From contig CBFDUE010000002.1 of assembly GCA_965613025.1 (NCBI GenBank), positions 1 to 64,000 on the forward strand: a DNA stretch of 64,000 bases, given 5' to 3'. The position numbers and the translations under genes are program-made. This document shows, in pieces, positions 8,171 to 16,690 of this stretch. A model generated the notes under the pieces. The model saw nothing but the letters and a program-made list of their open reading frames with translations. It made no database searches and was not told the DNA's origin. Within the stretch, counting starts at the first letter, position 1. Each line of letters opens with the position of its first letter. The DNA is from CAYTXJ01 sp965613025. Lineage in GTDB: Bacteria > Desulfobacterota > DSM-4660 > Desulfatiglandales > JALVMZ01.

Positions 8171-8927
8171 ATCATATATAAGAGAAAAACAGAGTCAGAA
8201 GGAAATCTTGCTCATGACCCATATTGTTTTAGGTTATCCCTCCTTTGAGGAATCCTTCACGATAGTGGAGACAATGGTCAGTGTCGGGGCTGATCTAATG
8301 GAGCTACAGATCCCTTTTTCAGAGCCTGTTGCAGATGGCCCTACCATCTTAAAGGCCAATCAGGTGGCATTAGAAAACGGGGTGAACACTATGGCATGTC
8401 TTGAATTTGCCGGAGAGATCACCGATAGGTTCAATATTCCATTTTTAATTATGACCTATTTCAACATCGTTTTTAAGTTTGGCGTCAGTCGATTTGCAAG
8501 AGAAATGGCCAGAAGGGGACTCAAGGGAGCGATCATCGCTGACCTTCCTCCAGAAGAGGCCCAAGATTACTTGCTGGCAATGGAAAGGGAAGGCCTGGCC
8601 CCCGTCTTCCTCTTCTCTCCAACTACCCCGTTTGATCGTATGCGATATATCGCATCTATTGGCAAGGGATTTGTCTATTGTGTGGCAAGGAAAGGGGTGA
8701 CAGGTTCTAAGACTGAGTTTTCGGAAGACCTTCACAACTACCTTGCCAATTGCCGAAGAGCAACTTCCCTTCCTCTTGCCGTTGGCTTTGGGGTGAAAGA
8801 GAGTGCTGATGTAAGGTTTTTGAAGAGAAAGGCTGATATAGCCGTAATTGGTTCCCAGCTTATCAGGATCTTTGAAGAAAAGGGGATTAAACAGATGGGA
8901 GAATTTCTGGAGTGTTTAATAGGTTAG
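8160..8927 (+). CDS. trpA: tryptophan synthase alpha chain
   Basis: Cleaves indole-3-glycerol phosphate and channels indole to TrpB. Length 255 aa. The catalytic Glu and Asp are present in MELQIPFSEPVADGP. The more common ELGxPFSDP has Gly and Asp where this protein has Gln and Glu (QIPFSEP), a divergence worth noting though the acids remain. The ATG at 8160 lies in the end of trpB; an earlier in-frame start at 8106 would overlap trpB far more. Last gene of the operon; no terminator is visible after it. Confidence 0.94.
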   Translation: MELESYIREKQSQKEILLMTHIVLGYPSFEESFTIVETMVSVGADLMELQIPFSEPVADGPTILKANQVALENGVNTMACLEFAGEITDRFNIPFLIMTYFNIVFKFGVSRFAREMARRGLKGAIIADLPPEEAQDYLLAMEREGLAPVFLFSPTTPFDRMRYIASIGKGFVYCVARKGVTGSKTEFSEDLHNYLANCRRATSLPLAVGFGVKESADVRFLKRKADIAVIGSQLIRIFEEKGIKQMGEFLECLIG

Positions 8928-8928
8928 G

Positions 8929-8945
8929 GGTTATGCAAAGGTCTC
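8929..8945 (-). repeat. solo 17-bp end of the dispersed repeat
   Basis: The minus-strand sequence GAGACCTTTGCATAACC is identical to the outer end of the repeat copy at 29587. The rest of the element is absent. It starts two bases after the trpA stop codon. It may be an excision or deletion remnant. The 80 bases that follow contain a short open stretch without a start codon (to 9026) and nothing firm. Confidence 0.6.
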
Positions 8946-9027
8946 AGACTTGAAGATGAGGCATTTGGGCATTACAAAAACTGCTTAAAAATAAAGGTCT
9001 ATTCTCCCGTTGAACAAAAGGAATAAT

Positions 9028-9756
9028 CTAAAGTTTAGTAAAATAAGGCCGAAAGAGGAATCTCAACTCCTCAAGCTGATCCTCCAAAGAAAAGGGGATA
9101 TCAGAGGCAAAGATATCCAGAATAATCAATGCATTAATAGCTGCATCCTTTCCTGCCATGGATCTTATCCTCTCAGCCATCCCCTTGTTTACCTTTCTTA
9201 CATCTTTATAGATCTCATTTAGCCCATCAAACGAAAAATCAGGACTCCCTCCTTCTTTTTTTATGAAAAACTGCCCCAGAAGATATGTGCTTGTGGTTCT
9301 AAAGGTGGTCTCAAGCACAGTAGCCCACGGAAGATGAAACCTGACCATAGGCCTTAGCTTATCCAGAATTGGGCATCCACTGGATACCATCAATATCCCC
9401 ATAATGGAACTCAATCCCTTCTGCATGGTGGTCTTTTTAAAATAGGTCCTATCAGGAGTTTCCACTTTTATATCAGCCTCTTCATAAGAAAACTTATCCC
9501 TGAAGGCCTCCACAAGCTCCTCAAGGCTCACCGCAACAGGGCAATTGGTGTTAGAGTCACTATCCAGAGGACAGTTTTCACACTGGTGAAATTCAAGCCT
9601 TGTCCAATCACTTCCTTTCAGCTCCTTTCTATGTAGATATGCAAGGGATTCAGGATCAAGCTCAATTTTAAAGACATGCTCCTTTCCACCATCAAATCTG
9701 AAAATATAATTGAAATATACAGGCTCTTTTACCTCACCCCTTTCCTTTAATCCCAT
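9028..9756 (-). CDS. hypothetical protein, cysteine-containing, soluble
   Basis: A 242-aa protein not recognised with certainty. It has a beta-rich N-terminal part (YFNYIFRFDGGKEHVFKIEL) and a cysteine cluster CENCPL...NCPVA around residues 60-75, which could bind a metal. A helical C-terminal half ends in LEDQLEELRFLFRPYF. No signal peptide or membrane segment. The pattern recalls uncharacterised conserved proteins of deltaproteobacteria. The ATG follows a GGGAGGAAAG ribosome site. It is transcribed toward trpA and divergent from the AbiE-type pair. Confidence 0.75.
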   Translation of the reverse strand: MGLKERGEVKEPVYFNYIFRFDGGKEHVFKIELDPESLAYLHRKELKGSDWTRLEFHQCENCPLDSDSNTNCPVAVSLEELVEAFRDKFSYEEADIKVETPDRTYFKKTTMQKGLSSIMGILMVSSGCPILDKLRPMVRFHLPWATVLETTFRTTSTYLLGQFFIKKEGGSPDFSFDGLNEIYKDVRKVNKGMAERIRSMAGKDAAINALIILDIFASDIPFSLEDQLEELRFLFRPYFTKL

Positions 9757-9832
9757 TTTCCTTTCCTCCCATTAATATTCATCCCTTTTTTATATACCTT
9801 CAATCATCAATTTACAAGCCCATTACCTAAAA

Positions 9833-10738
9833 ATGATAAAAAATCATTTACATAATGAATCAAAAATGTATCATAACGTAAATATAATGAAGTTATATAA
9901 TTTAGATAGAATAAAAGATTCTGAAATACTGCAACTCCTCATTCTGCATCATCTATATGGACTAAAAGAAAGCAACCTTATTTACTTTCAAGGAGGAACT
10001 GCTATTAGATGGTGCTATAATGGAGGAAGATTTTCAGAAGATCTTGATTTTACAACAACCTTAGGCAAAGATTCCTTAATGTCTCTTGTTGAAACCATTA
10101 TCCCCCAGTTAAAAAGAACAATAATGGCACATTTTGGTCCTGGACTATTTGAGTTTAAATGGAAAACAGGACTTAAAAAGACAACCAATATTGCAGATTT
10201 TCGTTTTCTTCCTGAAGGAAAAAGAAGAAAAATATATGTAAAATCAGAGTTTGAGGAGCTGAAGGAAGGGATCTTCCCTGATACAGAGAAATTTATCTTT
10301 AATTTACTTCCATCAGTGAGAACATTTATAGATAATGGACTTTTCAGAATACCCTATTCTTCCACTGTATTGATAGTTCAGACAAAAGAGGAAATATTTT
10401 CTGATAAGATAAGGGCATTACTTGAGAGAAGATATCTAAAAGGAAGGGATTTTTATGACCTTTGGTTTTTATACTCTAATGGAACAACTTGCACTGTTTC
10501 TAATCTTAAGAGGAAACTTAAAATGTATAAGTCCCAATTTATCATGAGGAGGAAAGTTGATTTCTTTATAAAGCCTGATAAAAAGGCAAAGAAAGAAATT
10601 TTGGATGCCTTAAGAAATGATCTATCAAGGTTTCTTTCCCCTGAAGAGTTTAATTTTCATCTGAACAGAGGTTTTAAGGATATATTTGAAGTATTAAAAA
10701 GGGTCTTTAGAAAAATTAAGGAATCCATTGATGAGTAA
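9833..10738 (+). CDS. AbiEii/AbiGii-type nucleotidyltransferase toxin
   Basis: Toxin of a type IV toxin-antitoxin or phage-abortive system. The nucleotidyltransferase core is plain: FQGGTAIRW followed by GGRFSEDLDFT, the GG/S...DxD signature, at about residues 53-75. Length is 301 aa from the first ATG, but no ribosome site precedes it, and starts at 9866 or 9887 are equally possible. The antitoxin-like gene follows with an 8-base overlap, so toxin precedes antitoxin, the reverse of the classical abiEi-abiEii order. Very AT-rich. Confidence 0.85.
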   Translation: MIKNHLHNESKMYHNVNIMKLYNLDRIKDSEILQLLILHHLYGLKESNLIYFQGGTAIRWCYNGGRFSEDLDFTTTLGKDSLMSLVETIIPQLKRTIMAHFGPGLFEFKWKTGLKKTTNIADFRFLPEGKRRKIYVKSEFEELKEGIFPDTEKFIFNLLPSVRTFIDNGLFRIPYSSTVLIVQTKEEIFSDKIRALLERRYLKGRDFYDLWFLYSNGTTCTVSNLKRKLKMYKSQFIMRRKVDFFIKPDKKAKKEILDALRNDLSRFLSPEEFNFHLNRGFKDIFEVLKRVFRKIKESIDE

Positions 10739-11303
10739 GAAGACAATTGAAGTATTAAGGCAACTTCCCATGATTTTTAAATATGCGGATGTTTCCAAAT
10801 TTGTCTCTTATCCAAATGTATTTCTTACAAGGGCAATAAAGGCAGGGTATATAGAACGTATAATGAGAGGTGTATATTATAATACATTTAAAAGAGCTCC
10901 ATCCTACGAAGAAATTGCGTGTGCATTGAGAGTTCCTTCATACATATCATGTGAATGGGCTTTAAATTATCATAACCTGCTCCTTCAGGTGCCAACCGTC
11001 TGCACCGTGATTACCCTTAGTTCATCAGTTGGCAAGCGAAACAGGGTTTCTTATAAAGGGATAATAATTGAATATTCCAAAATTAAAGAGGATCTCTTCT
11101 TTGGTTATGAAACCCATAAAAGTTTCAATATGGCAATTCCTGAAAAGGCTCTTTTAGATACGGTATATCTCAGAAATAGAATCCCTTTTCCAGATGAAAT
11201 TGAATTAGAAAATATAAATCTGGATATACTTCATGAAATGTTACAGCCATTTCCCGAAACTGTAAAAAAGAAATTAAGTAAATTTATAAAAATTCTACTG
11301 TAA
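10731..11303 (+). CDS. AbiEi-type antitoxin/transcriptional regulator
   Basis: Likely antitoxin partner of the preceding nucleotidyltransferase. The N-terminal winged helix (LPMIFKYADVSKF...FLTRAIKAGYIERIMRGVYYN) is followed by the AbiEi C-terminal region (CEWALNYHNLL..., PEKALLDTVYLR). The ATG at 10731 gives 190 aa and overlaps the toxin gene; the TTG one codon upstream is less likely. AbiEi proteins usually bind repeats in their own promoter; none is obvious here. Confidence 0.82.
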   Translation: MSKKTIEVLRQLPMIFKYADVSKFVSYPNVFLTRAIKAGYIERIMRGVYYNTFKRAPSYEEIACALRVPSYISCEWALNYHNLLLQVPTVCTVITLSSSVGKRNRVSYKGIIIEYSKIKEDLFFGYETHKSFNMAIPEKALLDTVYLRNRIPFPDEIELENINLDILHEMLQPFPETVKKKLSKFIKILL

Positions 11304-11322
11304 ACTTCAATATCTAATTAAT

Positions 11323-12078
11323 TTAAAAATATATCCTTAAAATAATTCCCCAAATATCGGCTTCAGATTCAGGCTGAAACAAAAAGAAATTAAATACAGG
11401 CACAGGCGAAGATTCAGAAAATTTCATATTTTCATAAAAAAGCCCCAATGATAGTCTTTCAAACCTGATCCCAGCTTCAAAAAGCATTGAAATCTTTTTC
11501 CCTGGATCAAAGGATACCTCATACCCCCATATCTCCATCCTGCTCTCATTTTCTATGGGAATCTTAAGTGCTATCTTACTAAAAAATTCCTTATCTTTAG
11601 AAAACATATATCTACCTCTAAGTCCTAATGGAGCATAAAAGACCTTCCAGTATTCTTTATATCCTAATGCATTTTGAGTGCTTTCAAGATCCCTCTTCCA
11701 GTACTTCAATCCCAGTCCTACAAATGGCTCTATAAAGAAAGAGTTAACCTTTTTTAGAATCCCCAGATCTATTTCAGGATTTATCCTCCAATAATTGGTG
11801 GTGCTGCTTACTTGCCATCCTCCCCATGTTCTTCCATCATAATCCACGCTTCCAAATAAAAACTTAAATCCAAAATTCAGGTTTAAGGAATTAGGGAAAC
11901 TTTTCTTAACTTCAATTCCCAATCCAAACATTGGCCCTGATTCTTCTACCATCTTGCTCCCAAATGCATATTCACTCCATTTAAAATACTCTGAAATGAG
12001 TTTCAGATTACCTTTAACTGACCCTGCATAACTTATATTAAAAGATAGGATTACTGCATTTTCTTGACAATTTCCCAT
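11323..12078 (-). CDS. outer-membrane beta-barrel-like protein, lacking a clear signal peptide
   Basis: A 251-aa protein built of alternating amphipathic strands with aromatic girdles (GLKYWKRD, LGLRGRYMF, IRFERLSLGLFYENM) and a C-terminal Phe (LRIYF), the typical end of an outer-membrane barrel. The N-terminus (MGNCQENAVILSFN) lacks a signal peptide, and upstream the frame closes within about ten codons. The gene may therefore be 5'-truncated or use another start. No neighbour suggests a substrate. Confidence 0.6.
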   Translation of the reverse strand: MGNCQENAVILSFNISYAGSVKGNLKLISEYFKWSEYAFGSKMVEESGPMFGLGIEVKKSFPNSLNLNFGFKFLFGSVDYDGRTWGGWQVSSTTNYWRINPEIDLGILKKVNSFFIEPFVGLGLKYWKRDLESTQNALGYKEYWKVFYAPLGLRGRYMFSKDKEFFSKIALKIPIENESRMEIWGYEVSFDPGKKISMLFEAGIRFERLSLGLFYENMKFSESSPVPVFNFFLFQPESEADIWGIILRIYF

Positions 12079-12138
12079 TTCTTTATAATTTATATTTCCA
12101 ATGTAATTTATTTATCAAATATAAAAAGGGGTAGACTT

Positions 12139-12339
12139 ATGGCAAATATCGAAGAAATCTTGTCCTCAATTGAATCTCTGTCTAAAGAGGACTTTGGCCG
12201 GTTACGGGAATGGTTTTATGAAAGGGATTGGGAAAGATGGGATAAGGAGATTGAGTCTGACTCAAAATCAGGAAAATTAGACTTTCTTGTTAAAGAAGCT
12301 CTTACTGAAAAGGCAGAAGGTAAATTGAAAGAACTATAA
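12139..12339 (+). CDS. small acidic antitoxin-like protein
   Basis: A 66-aa helical, charged protein (MANIEEILSSIESLSKEDFGRL..., ending EKAEGKLKEL) that directly abuts a RelE-type toxin gene with no spacer. Size and position fit the antitoxin. The ATG at 12139 follows a GGGG purine stretch; an in-frame TTG at 12064 would add an unlikely hydrophobic leader. Confidence 0.75.
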   Translation: MANIEEILSSIESLSKEDFGRLREWFYERDWERWDKEIESDSKSGKLDFLVKEALTEKAEGKLKEL

Positions 12340-12600
12340 ATGCATAAAACCACTACCCGCTTCTGGAAGTTATTTGAAACGCTTCCGCAGAGCGTGCAAA
12401 AAATAGCAAAGAAAAATTTTAATATACTCAAGACAGATCCCTTGCATCCTTCCCTCCAGTTTAAGAAAGTTGGTAACTTTTGGTCAGTTCGAATCGGAAT
12501 TAATCATAGGGCCCTCGCAATCAAAGACGGCCAGGATTTTATTTGGGTTTGGATTGGTTCCCACACTGATTATGAACGAATGGTTAAACAGATGGGATAA
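12340..12600 (+). CDS. RelE/HigB-like toxin
   Basis: An 86-aa basic protein with a RelE/ParE-fold pattern: FWKLFETLPQSVQKIAKKNF at the N-terminus, then LQFKKVGNFWSVRIGINHRALA and a terminal FIWVWIGSHTDYERMV. Such proteins are usually ribosome-dependent mRNA interferases. It starts immediately after the antitoxin stop codon. Confidence 0.82.
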   Translation: MHKTTTRFWKLFETLPQSVQKIAKKNFNILKTDPLHPSLQFKKVGNFWSVRIGINHRALAIKDGQDFIWVWIGSHTDYERMVKQMG

Positions 12601-12614
12601 CAATTTTCAAATAA

Positions 12615-12767
12615 AATCACACATGGAAGATATCTGTCAAAAAAATTCTAAAAAATAGACACAAATTCTGCCCATGTTGTAATACTGGCTATCTGATCAT
12701 AAAAGATGTTTGTATTTGGCAAACTATATATTTATCCCGGATTATGCACAAAATAGGAGATTTTTAA
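12615..12767 (+). pseudogene. gene remnant with a CPCC zinc-knuckle-like motif
   Basis: An open stretch of 50 codons without a plausible start, translating to a protein-like sequence with KNRHKFCPCCNTGYLIIKDV. The CPCC..G..I pattern resembles the zinc ribbon near the end of some transposases, but the family is not identified. It lies just upstream of a dispersed repeat copy. The remainder of the spacer up to 12819 shows nothing recognisable. Confidence 0.35.
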
Positions 12768-12819
12768 AGAAAAGTGCCTCCTCTATAAATATAGACATAC
12801 AAAAAATTACTAAGACTAC

Positions 12820-12938
12820 GAGAGCTTTGCATAACCTCTTTCTACACTGGGGGTTACACCCCCAGACCCCCAAAAATTAACTTAAAATAACCCATAATTA
12901 CAGTTTTTTCTGAGAGCTTTGAAAAATTCAAAGCTCTC
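12820..12938 (+). repeat. dispersed hairpin repeat, copy A
   Basis: 119-bp element beginning GAGAGCTTTGCATAACC. It has a first hairpin CTGGGGGTTACACCCCCAG near the left end, then ACCCCCAAAAATTAACTT, and a terminal 12-bp stem (GAGAGCTTTGAA / TTCAAAGCTCTC) with an AAA loop. Its two outer ends are inverted repeats of ten bases (GAGAGCTTTG / CAAAGCTCTC). It sits between the convergent toxin and ppdK genes and could also stop transcription. Confidence 0.85.
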
Positions 12939-12950
12939 ATTTTGTATTAC

Positions 12951-15740
12951 CTAAATACCTTGATACTCCTTCTCTTTTAGCTTGGCATGTGCCGCTGCAA
13001 GTCTTGCAATAGGCACTCTGGGAGGAGAACAGGAGACATAATTTAGGCCAATGTAATGGCAGAATCGGATGGATTCAGGGTCTCCTCCGTGTTCACCACA
13101 GATACCTATCTTTATATCAGGTCTGGTCTTTTTTGCCCATTCCACAGTTATCATCATCAATCTGCCGACTCCTTTTACATCCAGCACTTCAAATGGATTG
13201 TGCTGAAGGATGCCCATCTTATTATAGAAGGGGAGAAATTTATTTTCAGCGTCCTCTCTGGAAAAGGAGAAAGTGGCCTGGGTGAGATCATTGGTTCCAA
13301 AGGACATGAATTCTGCAAGCTCAGCGATCCTCCCTGCTCTCATACAGGCTCTAACCACCTCTATCATGGTTCCAAACTTAAAGGGCACCTCTATCCCATA
13401 GCTCTTTTTAACATCCTGATAGATCTCTTCCACATATCTATGCACATATCTAAGCTCTTGAAGTGTGCACACCTGAGGAACCATAATTTCAGGTCTCACA
13501 TCTATCCCTTCCTTTATACATTCAGCCGCAGCTTCAAGTATGGCCCTTATCTGCATGGAATATATCTCTGGATAGGTTATGCCCAGCCTAACTCCTCTAT
13601 GACCTAACATGGGATTTATCTCGGATAATGCCCGAACCTTTTCTATAAGAGTCTCTTTTTCCTTAATAATGGGCTCTGTATCATACCTGTTTTTTATCTC
13701 CTCCATTGCATGGGTGATCATCTCCAGATTGGCCGCATATTTCTGGTATATCTCAGGATCCAATAGCTTTAATGTGTCTGGCAGTTCTTCCATTCCTTCA
13801 ATGGTGCTTCTCAGTTTTCGCAGATGATTGATCTCATGGATCAACTCATCTTCTGAAGGTAAGAATTCATGAATAGGTGGATCTAAGAGTCTGATAGTTA
13901 CAGGAAGCCCTTCCATTATCTTGAAGATCTCGATAAAGTCGTTTCTCTGAAAAGGTAAGAGCTTTTCCAGTGCCTCTTGCCTCTCTTCCTTTGTCTCTGC
14001 AAGTATCATCTCTTGAACTATTGGAAGTCTATCTGGCTGATTAAACATTCTTTCAGTCCTGCAAAGCCCTATCCCTTTTGCCCCATATTTCCTCGCCTTT
14101 TTGGCTGCCTCTGGGGTATCTGCATTTGCCATAACCTGAAGGGTGCTCATCTCATCAGCCCATTCCAGCAGAACCAAAAGATCTTCTACAAATTCAGGCT
14201 CAACTGTGGGAATCTCATCCAGATACACCTTGCCTGTTGTTCCATCAATTGTGATAATATCTCCTTCTCTCAGCACCACATCTCCCACAACTGCCTCTTT
14301 TGCCTGAACATCTACAGAGATAGCCTCACATCCTGATACACAGGGCTTTCCCATACTCCTGGCAACCACTGCAGCATGGGATGTCTTGCCACCACGACTT
14401 GTAAGAATCCCCTGAGATGCAAAAAAACCGTGTATATCTTCTGGTTTGGTCTCTTCTCTTAATAGGATTACCTTTTCACCCAGCTTCCCTTTTAATTCTG
14501 CTCTATCTGCATCAAAGACGATCTTTCCTGAAGCCGCACCAGGAGAGGCAGGAATCCCCTGTGCCAATGGTTCTTTATCTATCTTGGGATCCAGTCTTGG
14601 ATGCAGAAGTTGAACTAACATCTCTGGCTTAACTCTAAGCACCGCCTCCTGCTCAGATATAAGCCCCTCATTTACCATATCAATGGAGCTCTTAATGAAT
14701 GCATCCGCATTCATCTTGGCATCACGGGTCTGAAGGCAGTAAAGTCTCCCTTTTTCAATTGTAAATTCAAAGTCCTGCACCTCTCTATAGTGCCTTTCCA
14801 AGGTATGCCTTAGGTTTTCAAGCTCTCTATAGACCTGGGGCATCTCTTTCCTGAGCTCCTTTATGGGCTTGGGAGTCCTGATTCCTGCAACCACATCCTC
14901 ACCCTGTGCATTTACCATGTACTCCCCAAACAGACGATTTTCACCTGTTGCAGGGTTTCTGGTAAAGGCAACTCCTGTGGCACTATCCTCACCCATATTT
15001 CCAAATACCATTGTGCAGATATTAACTGCAGTGCCATTGGCCATATCAGGTGTGATATTAAACTCCCTTCTATAGTCAACTGCCCTTTTGCCCATCCAGG
15101 AATCAAATACTGCTCTTACCGCAATAAATAGCTGCTGATAGGGATCTGAAGGAAATTCCTTACCTGTCTTTTCTTTTACAAGCTCAAGAAACCTTTTACA
15201 CAGTTCTTTAAGCGCATCTGAAGAAAGATCAGTATCAAACCTTGCATTGTTCTCTGCCTTGATCTCTTCAAATATGCGATTAAATTCCGCTTCATCCACC
15301 CTAAGGCCTATCTCACCAAATAGCTGAATAAATCTTCTATAGGCATCATAGGCAAATCTCTCATTATCTGTTGCCTTTGCAAGCCCCTTTACAGTGTCTT
15401 CATTAAGTCCCAGATTTAATATGGTATCCATCATGCCTGGCATGGATATGGCTGCTCCTGATCTGACAGATACAAGCAGGGGATTTTTAGGATCTCCAAA
15501 TCCCTTCCCTGTCTTTTCTTCAAGCCTCTTCATGGCATCCCTTATCTGGCTTTTTAGCTCCTCTGATATCTCTTTCTCTTTGCTTTCAAGATATTCAATG
15601 CATGCCTCAGTGGTGATGACAAAGCCAGGGGGAACAGGCAGACCGATCTGGGTCATCTCACACAGGTTTGCCCCCTTTCCACCTAAGAGCTTTTTATTCT
15701 TTGAATCCCCCTCTTCAAAAAAATATATGTATCTTTTCAT
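12951..15740 (-). CDS. ppdK: pyruvate, phosphate dikinase
   Basis: Interconverts pyruvate, ATP and phosphate with PEP, AMP and pyrophosphate. Length 929 aa, about 40-50 residues longer than typical. The N-terminal nucleotide domain (GGKGANLCEM), the swivelling phosphohistidine (GGKTSHAAVVARSMGKPC) and the C-terminal PEP/pyruvate domain with GICGEHGGDP are all visible. The ATG overlaps the end of the upstream 60-aa membrane gene by four bases. In anaerobes it often works toward PEP in gluconeogenesis. Confidence 0.96.
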   Translation of the reverse strand: MKRYIYFFEEGDSKNKKLLGGKGANLCEMTQIGLPVPPGFVITTEACIEYLESKEKEISEELKSQIRDAMKRLEEKTGKGFGDPKNPLLVSVRSGAAISMPGMMDTILNLGLNEDTVKGLAKATDNERFAYDAYRRFIQLFGEIGLRVDEAEFNRIFEEIKAENNARFDTDLSSDALKELCKRFLELVKEKTGKEFPSDPYQQLFIAVRAVFDSWMGKRAVDYRREFNITPDMANGTAVNICTMVFGNMGEDSATGVAFTRNPATGENRLFGEYMVNAQGEDVVAGIRTPKPIKELRKEMPQVYRELENLRHTLERHYREVQDFEFTIEKGRLYCLQTRDAKMNADAFIKSSIDMVNEGLISEQEAVLRVKPEMLVQLLHPRLDPKIDKEPLAQGIPASPGAASGKIVFDADRAELKGKLGEKVILLREETKPEDIHGFFASQGILTSRGGKTSHAAVVARSMGKPCVSGCEAISVDVQAKEAVVGDVVLREGDIITIDGTTGKVYLDEIPTVEPEFVEDLLVLLEWADEMSTLQVMANADTPEAAKKARKYGAKGIGLCRTERMFNQPDRLPIVQEMILAETKEERQEALEKLLPFQRNDFIEIFKIMEGLPVTIRLLDPPIHEFLPSEDELIHEINHLRKLRSTIEGMEELPDTLKLLDPEIYQKYAANLEMITHAMEEIKNRYDTEPIIKEKETLIEKVRALSEINPMLGHRGVRLGITYPEIYSMQIRAILEAAAECIKEGIDVRPEIMVPQVCTLQELRYVHRYVEEIYQDVKKSYGIEVPFKFGTMIEVVRACMRAGRIAELAEFMSFGTNDLTQATFSFSREDAENKFLPFYNKMGILQHNPFEVLDVKGVGRLMMITVEWAKKTRPDIKIGICGEHGGDPESIRFCHYIGLNYVSCSPPRVPIARLAAAHAKLKEKEYQGI

Positions 15741-15919
15741 CTTCCTTCCTCCCTATCCCTTTTTCTTGTATATTCAAAAAGATATGCAAAACCAAACAGG
15801 GTGATAAATAAGAAGAAGATCTTTGAAAATGTAGGAGGTGAAAAGAAAAATTTGGCAATTAACAAAGAAACCAAAAATGCGATTATGAGTCTCAAAAATA
15901 GGATCTTAATGGAAGGCAT
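15737..15919 (-). CDS. small membrane protein, two hydrophobic helices
   Basis: 60 aa with two predicted membrane helices (about residues 8-25 and 32-48) and a basic C-terminus EYTRKRDREEGR. Function unknown. It begins directly after the upstream gene's stop and overlaps ppdK by four bases, so it belongs to the same transcript. Confidence 0.7.
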   Translation of the reverse strand: MPSIKILFLRLIIAFLVSLLIAKFFFSPPTFSKIFFLFITLFGFAYLFEYTRKRDREEGR

Positions 15920-16261
15920 TTAGTCTTTATCCCTTTTCCTTTTAAATGGGATCACCTTTGGGTTCTTATCTACGGCCTCTTTCTCTGTTTCACTTTGCTC
16001 AGATTGGGCCTGCTCTTTCAGGTATTTTACCTTTTCAAGCCTGACAGGATTACCACCCATTGTAAATTCCACACCATTTATGTATTCACGTCTCAATATC
16101 CATACTATAGGCTTAGGGGGTATGGTGAGCAATAGCAGGGTGACCTGATACCAGTCCTTTTTTATATCTGGCTCAATAGATTCAATCCGTGCATATAGAG
16201 CAGGCTTATTTTCAAGATAGATTAAGACCAGATCACCTACATCTGTATCTCTGTAATCCAT
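15920..16261 (-). CDS. hypothetical protein, beta-rich with charged tail
   Basis: 113 aa starting MDYRDTDVGDLVLIYLENKP. A small beta-rich domain (ALYARIESIEPD, YQVTLLLLTIPPKPIVWILRREYI) followed by a lysine- and glutamate-rich tail from about residue 85. The ATG at 16261 follows GAGAGGGG and lies 13 bases after the FmdB-like gene. A start at 16336 inside that gene is rejected. No family recognised with confidence. Confidence 0.7.
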   Translation of the reverse strand: MDYRDTDVGDLVLIYLENKPALYARIESIEPDIKKDWYQVTLLLLTIPPKPIVWILRREYINGVEFTMGGNPVRLEKVKYLKEQAQSEQSETEKEAVDKNPKVIPFKRKRDKD

Positions 16262-16274
16262 AAGATTACCCCTC

Positions 16275-16616
16275 TCATTCACTATCTCTGATGACACTAC
16301 CAGGATCTGTTCTGAGTTTATCCAGCTTTTCTTCAAAGCTGGGTCCTAAGTCCACCCCCATCTTTTGAGCCATCTTTTTTGCATGAAGACCTATGTTCCT
16401 GGTATCTTTATAAAAAGAGTCATCTTTTGGCTTTGTTGGGTCATATGCCTCAAGCCTATCCTTCTCTGACATATGATACACAACTCTGGATATTATCTTC
16501 TTTATATCCGATGAACCACACCCCCTGCATCTTATCTCTTTCTCTTCCCCTCGCCTCAATATAAGATACTGAGAGATAGTCCCACATCTTTTACACTCAT
16601 ACTCATATATAGGCAT
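16275..16616 (-). CDS. FmdB-family zinc-ribbon protein
   Basis: 113 aa. The N-terminal zinc ribbon MPIYEYECKRCG...IRCRGCGSSDIKK is the FmdB family signature. The remainder is charged and helical, with no recognised domain. These proteins are presumed regulators but are poorly characterised. First gene of the short operon leading into ppdK. Confidence 0.85.
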   Translation of the reverse strand: MPIYEYECKRCGTISQYLILRRGEEKEIRCRGCGSSDIKKIISRVVYHMSEKDRLEAYDPTKPKDDSFYKDTRNIGLHAKKMAQKMGVDLGPSFEEKLDKLRTDPGSVIRDSE

Positions 16617-16690
16617 AATTAATATGCCCCCATCCTATGAAATATCCTAAAGATTAAAATAGATTACCAGATTAGTAAAGGGAAATTAGA

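Noticed and set aside
9010..9222. 70-codon plus ORF after trpA
   Set aside because: Overlaps the end of the minus-strand hypothetical gene, lacks a ribosome site and has a biased composition.
12820..12938. Repeat copies as tRNA-like or riboswitch elements
   Set aside because: They are found in unrelated contexts, in both orientations and between convergent genes, so no cis-regulatory role on one pathway fits.
16275..16336. Longer start (16336) for the 113-aa protein after FmdB
   Set aside because: It would overlap the FmdB-like gene; ATG 16261 has a GAGAGGGG site and fits the spacing.
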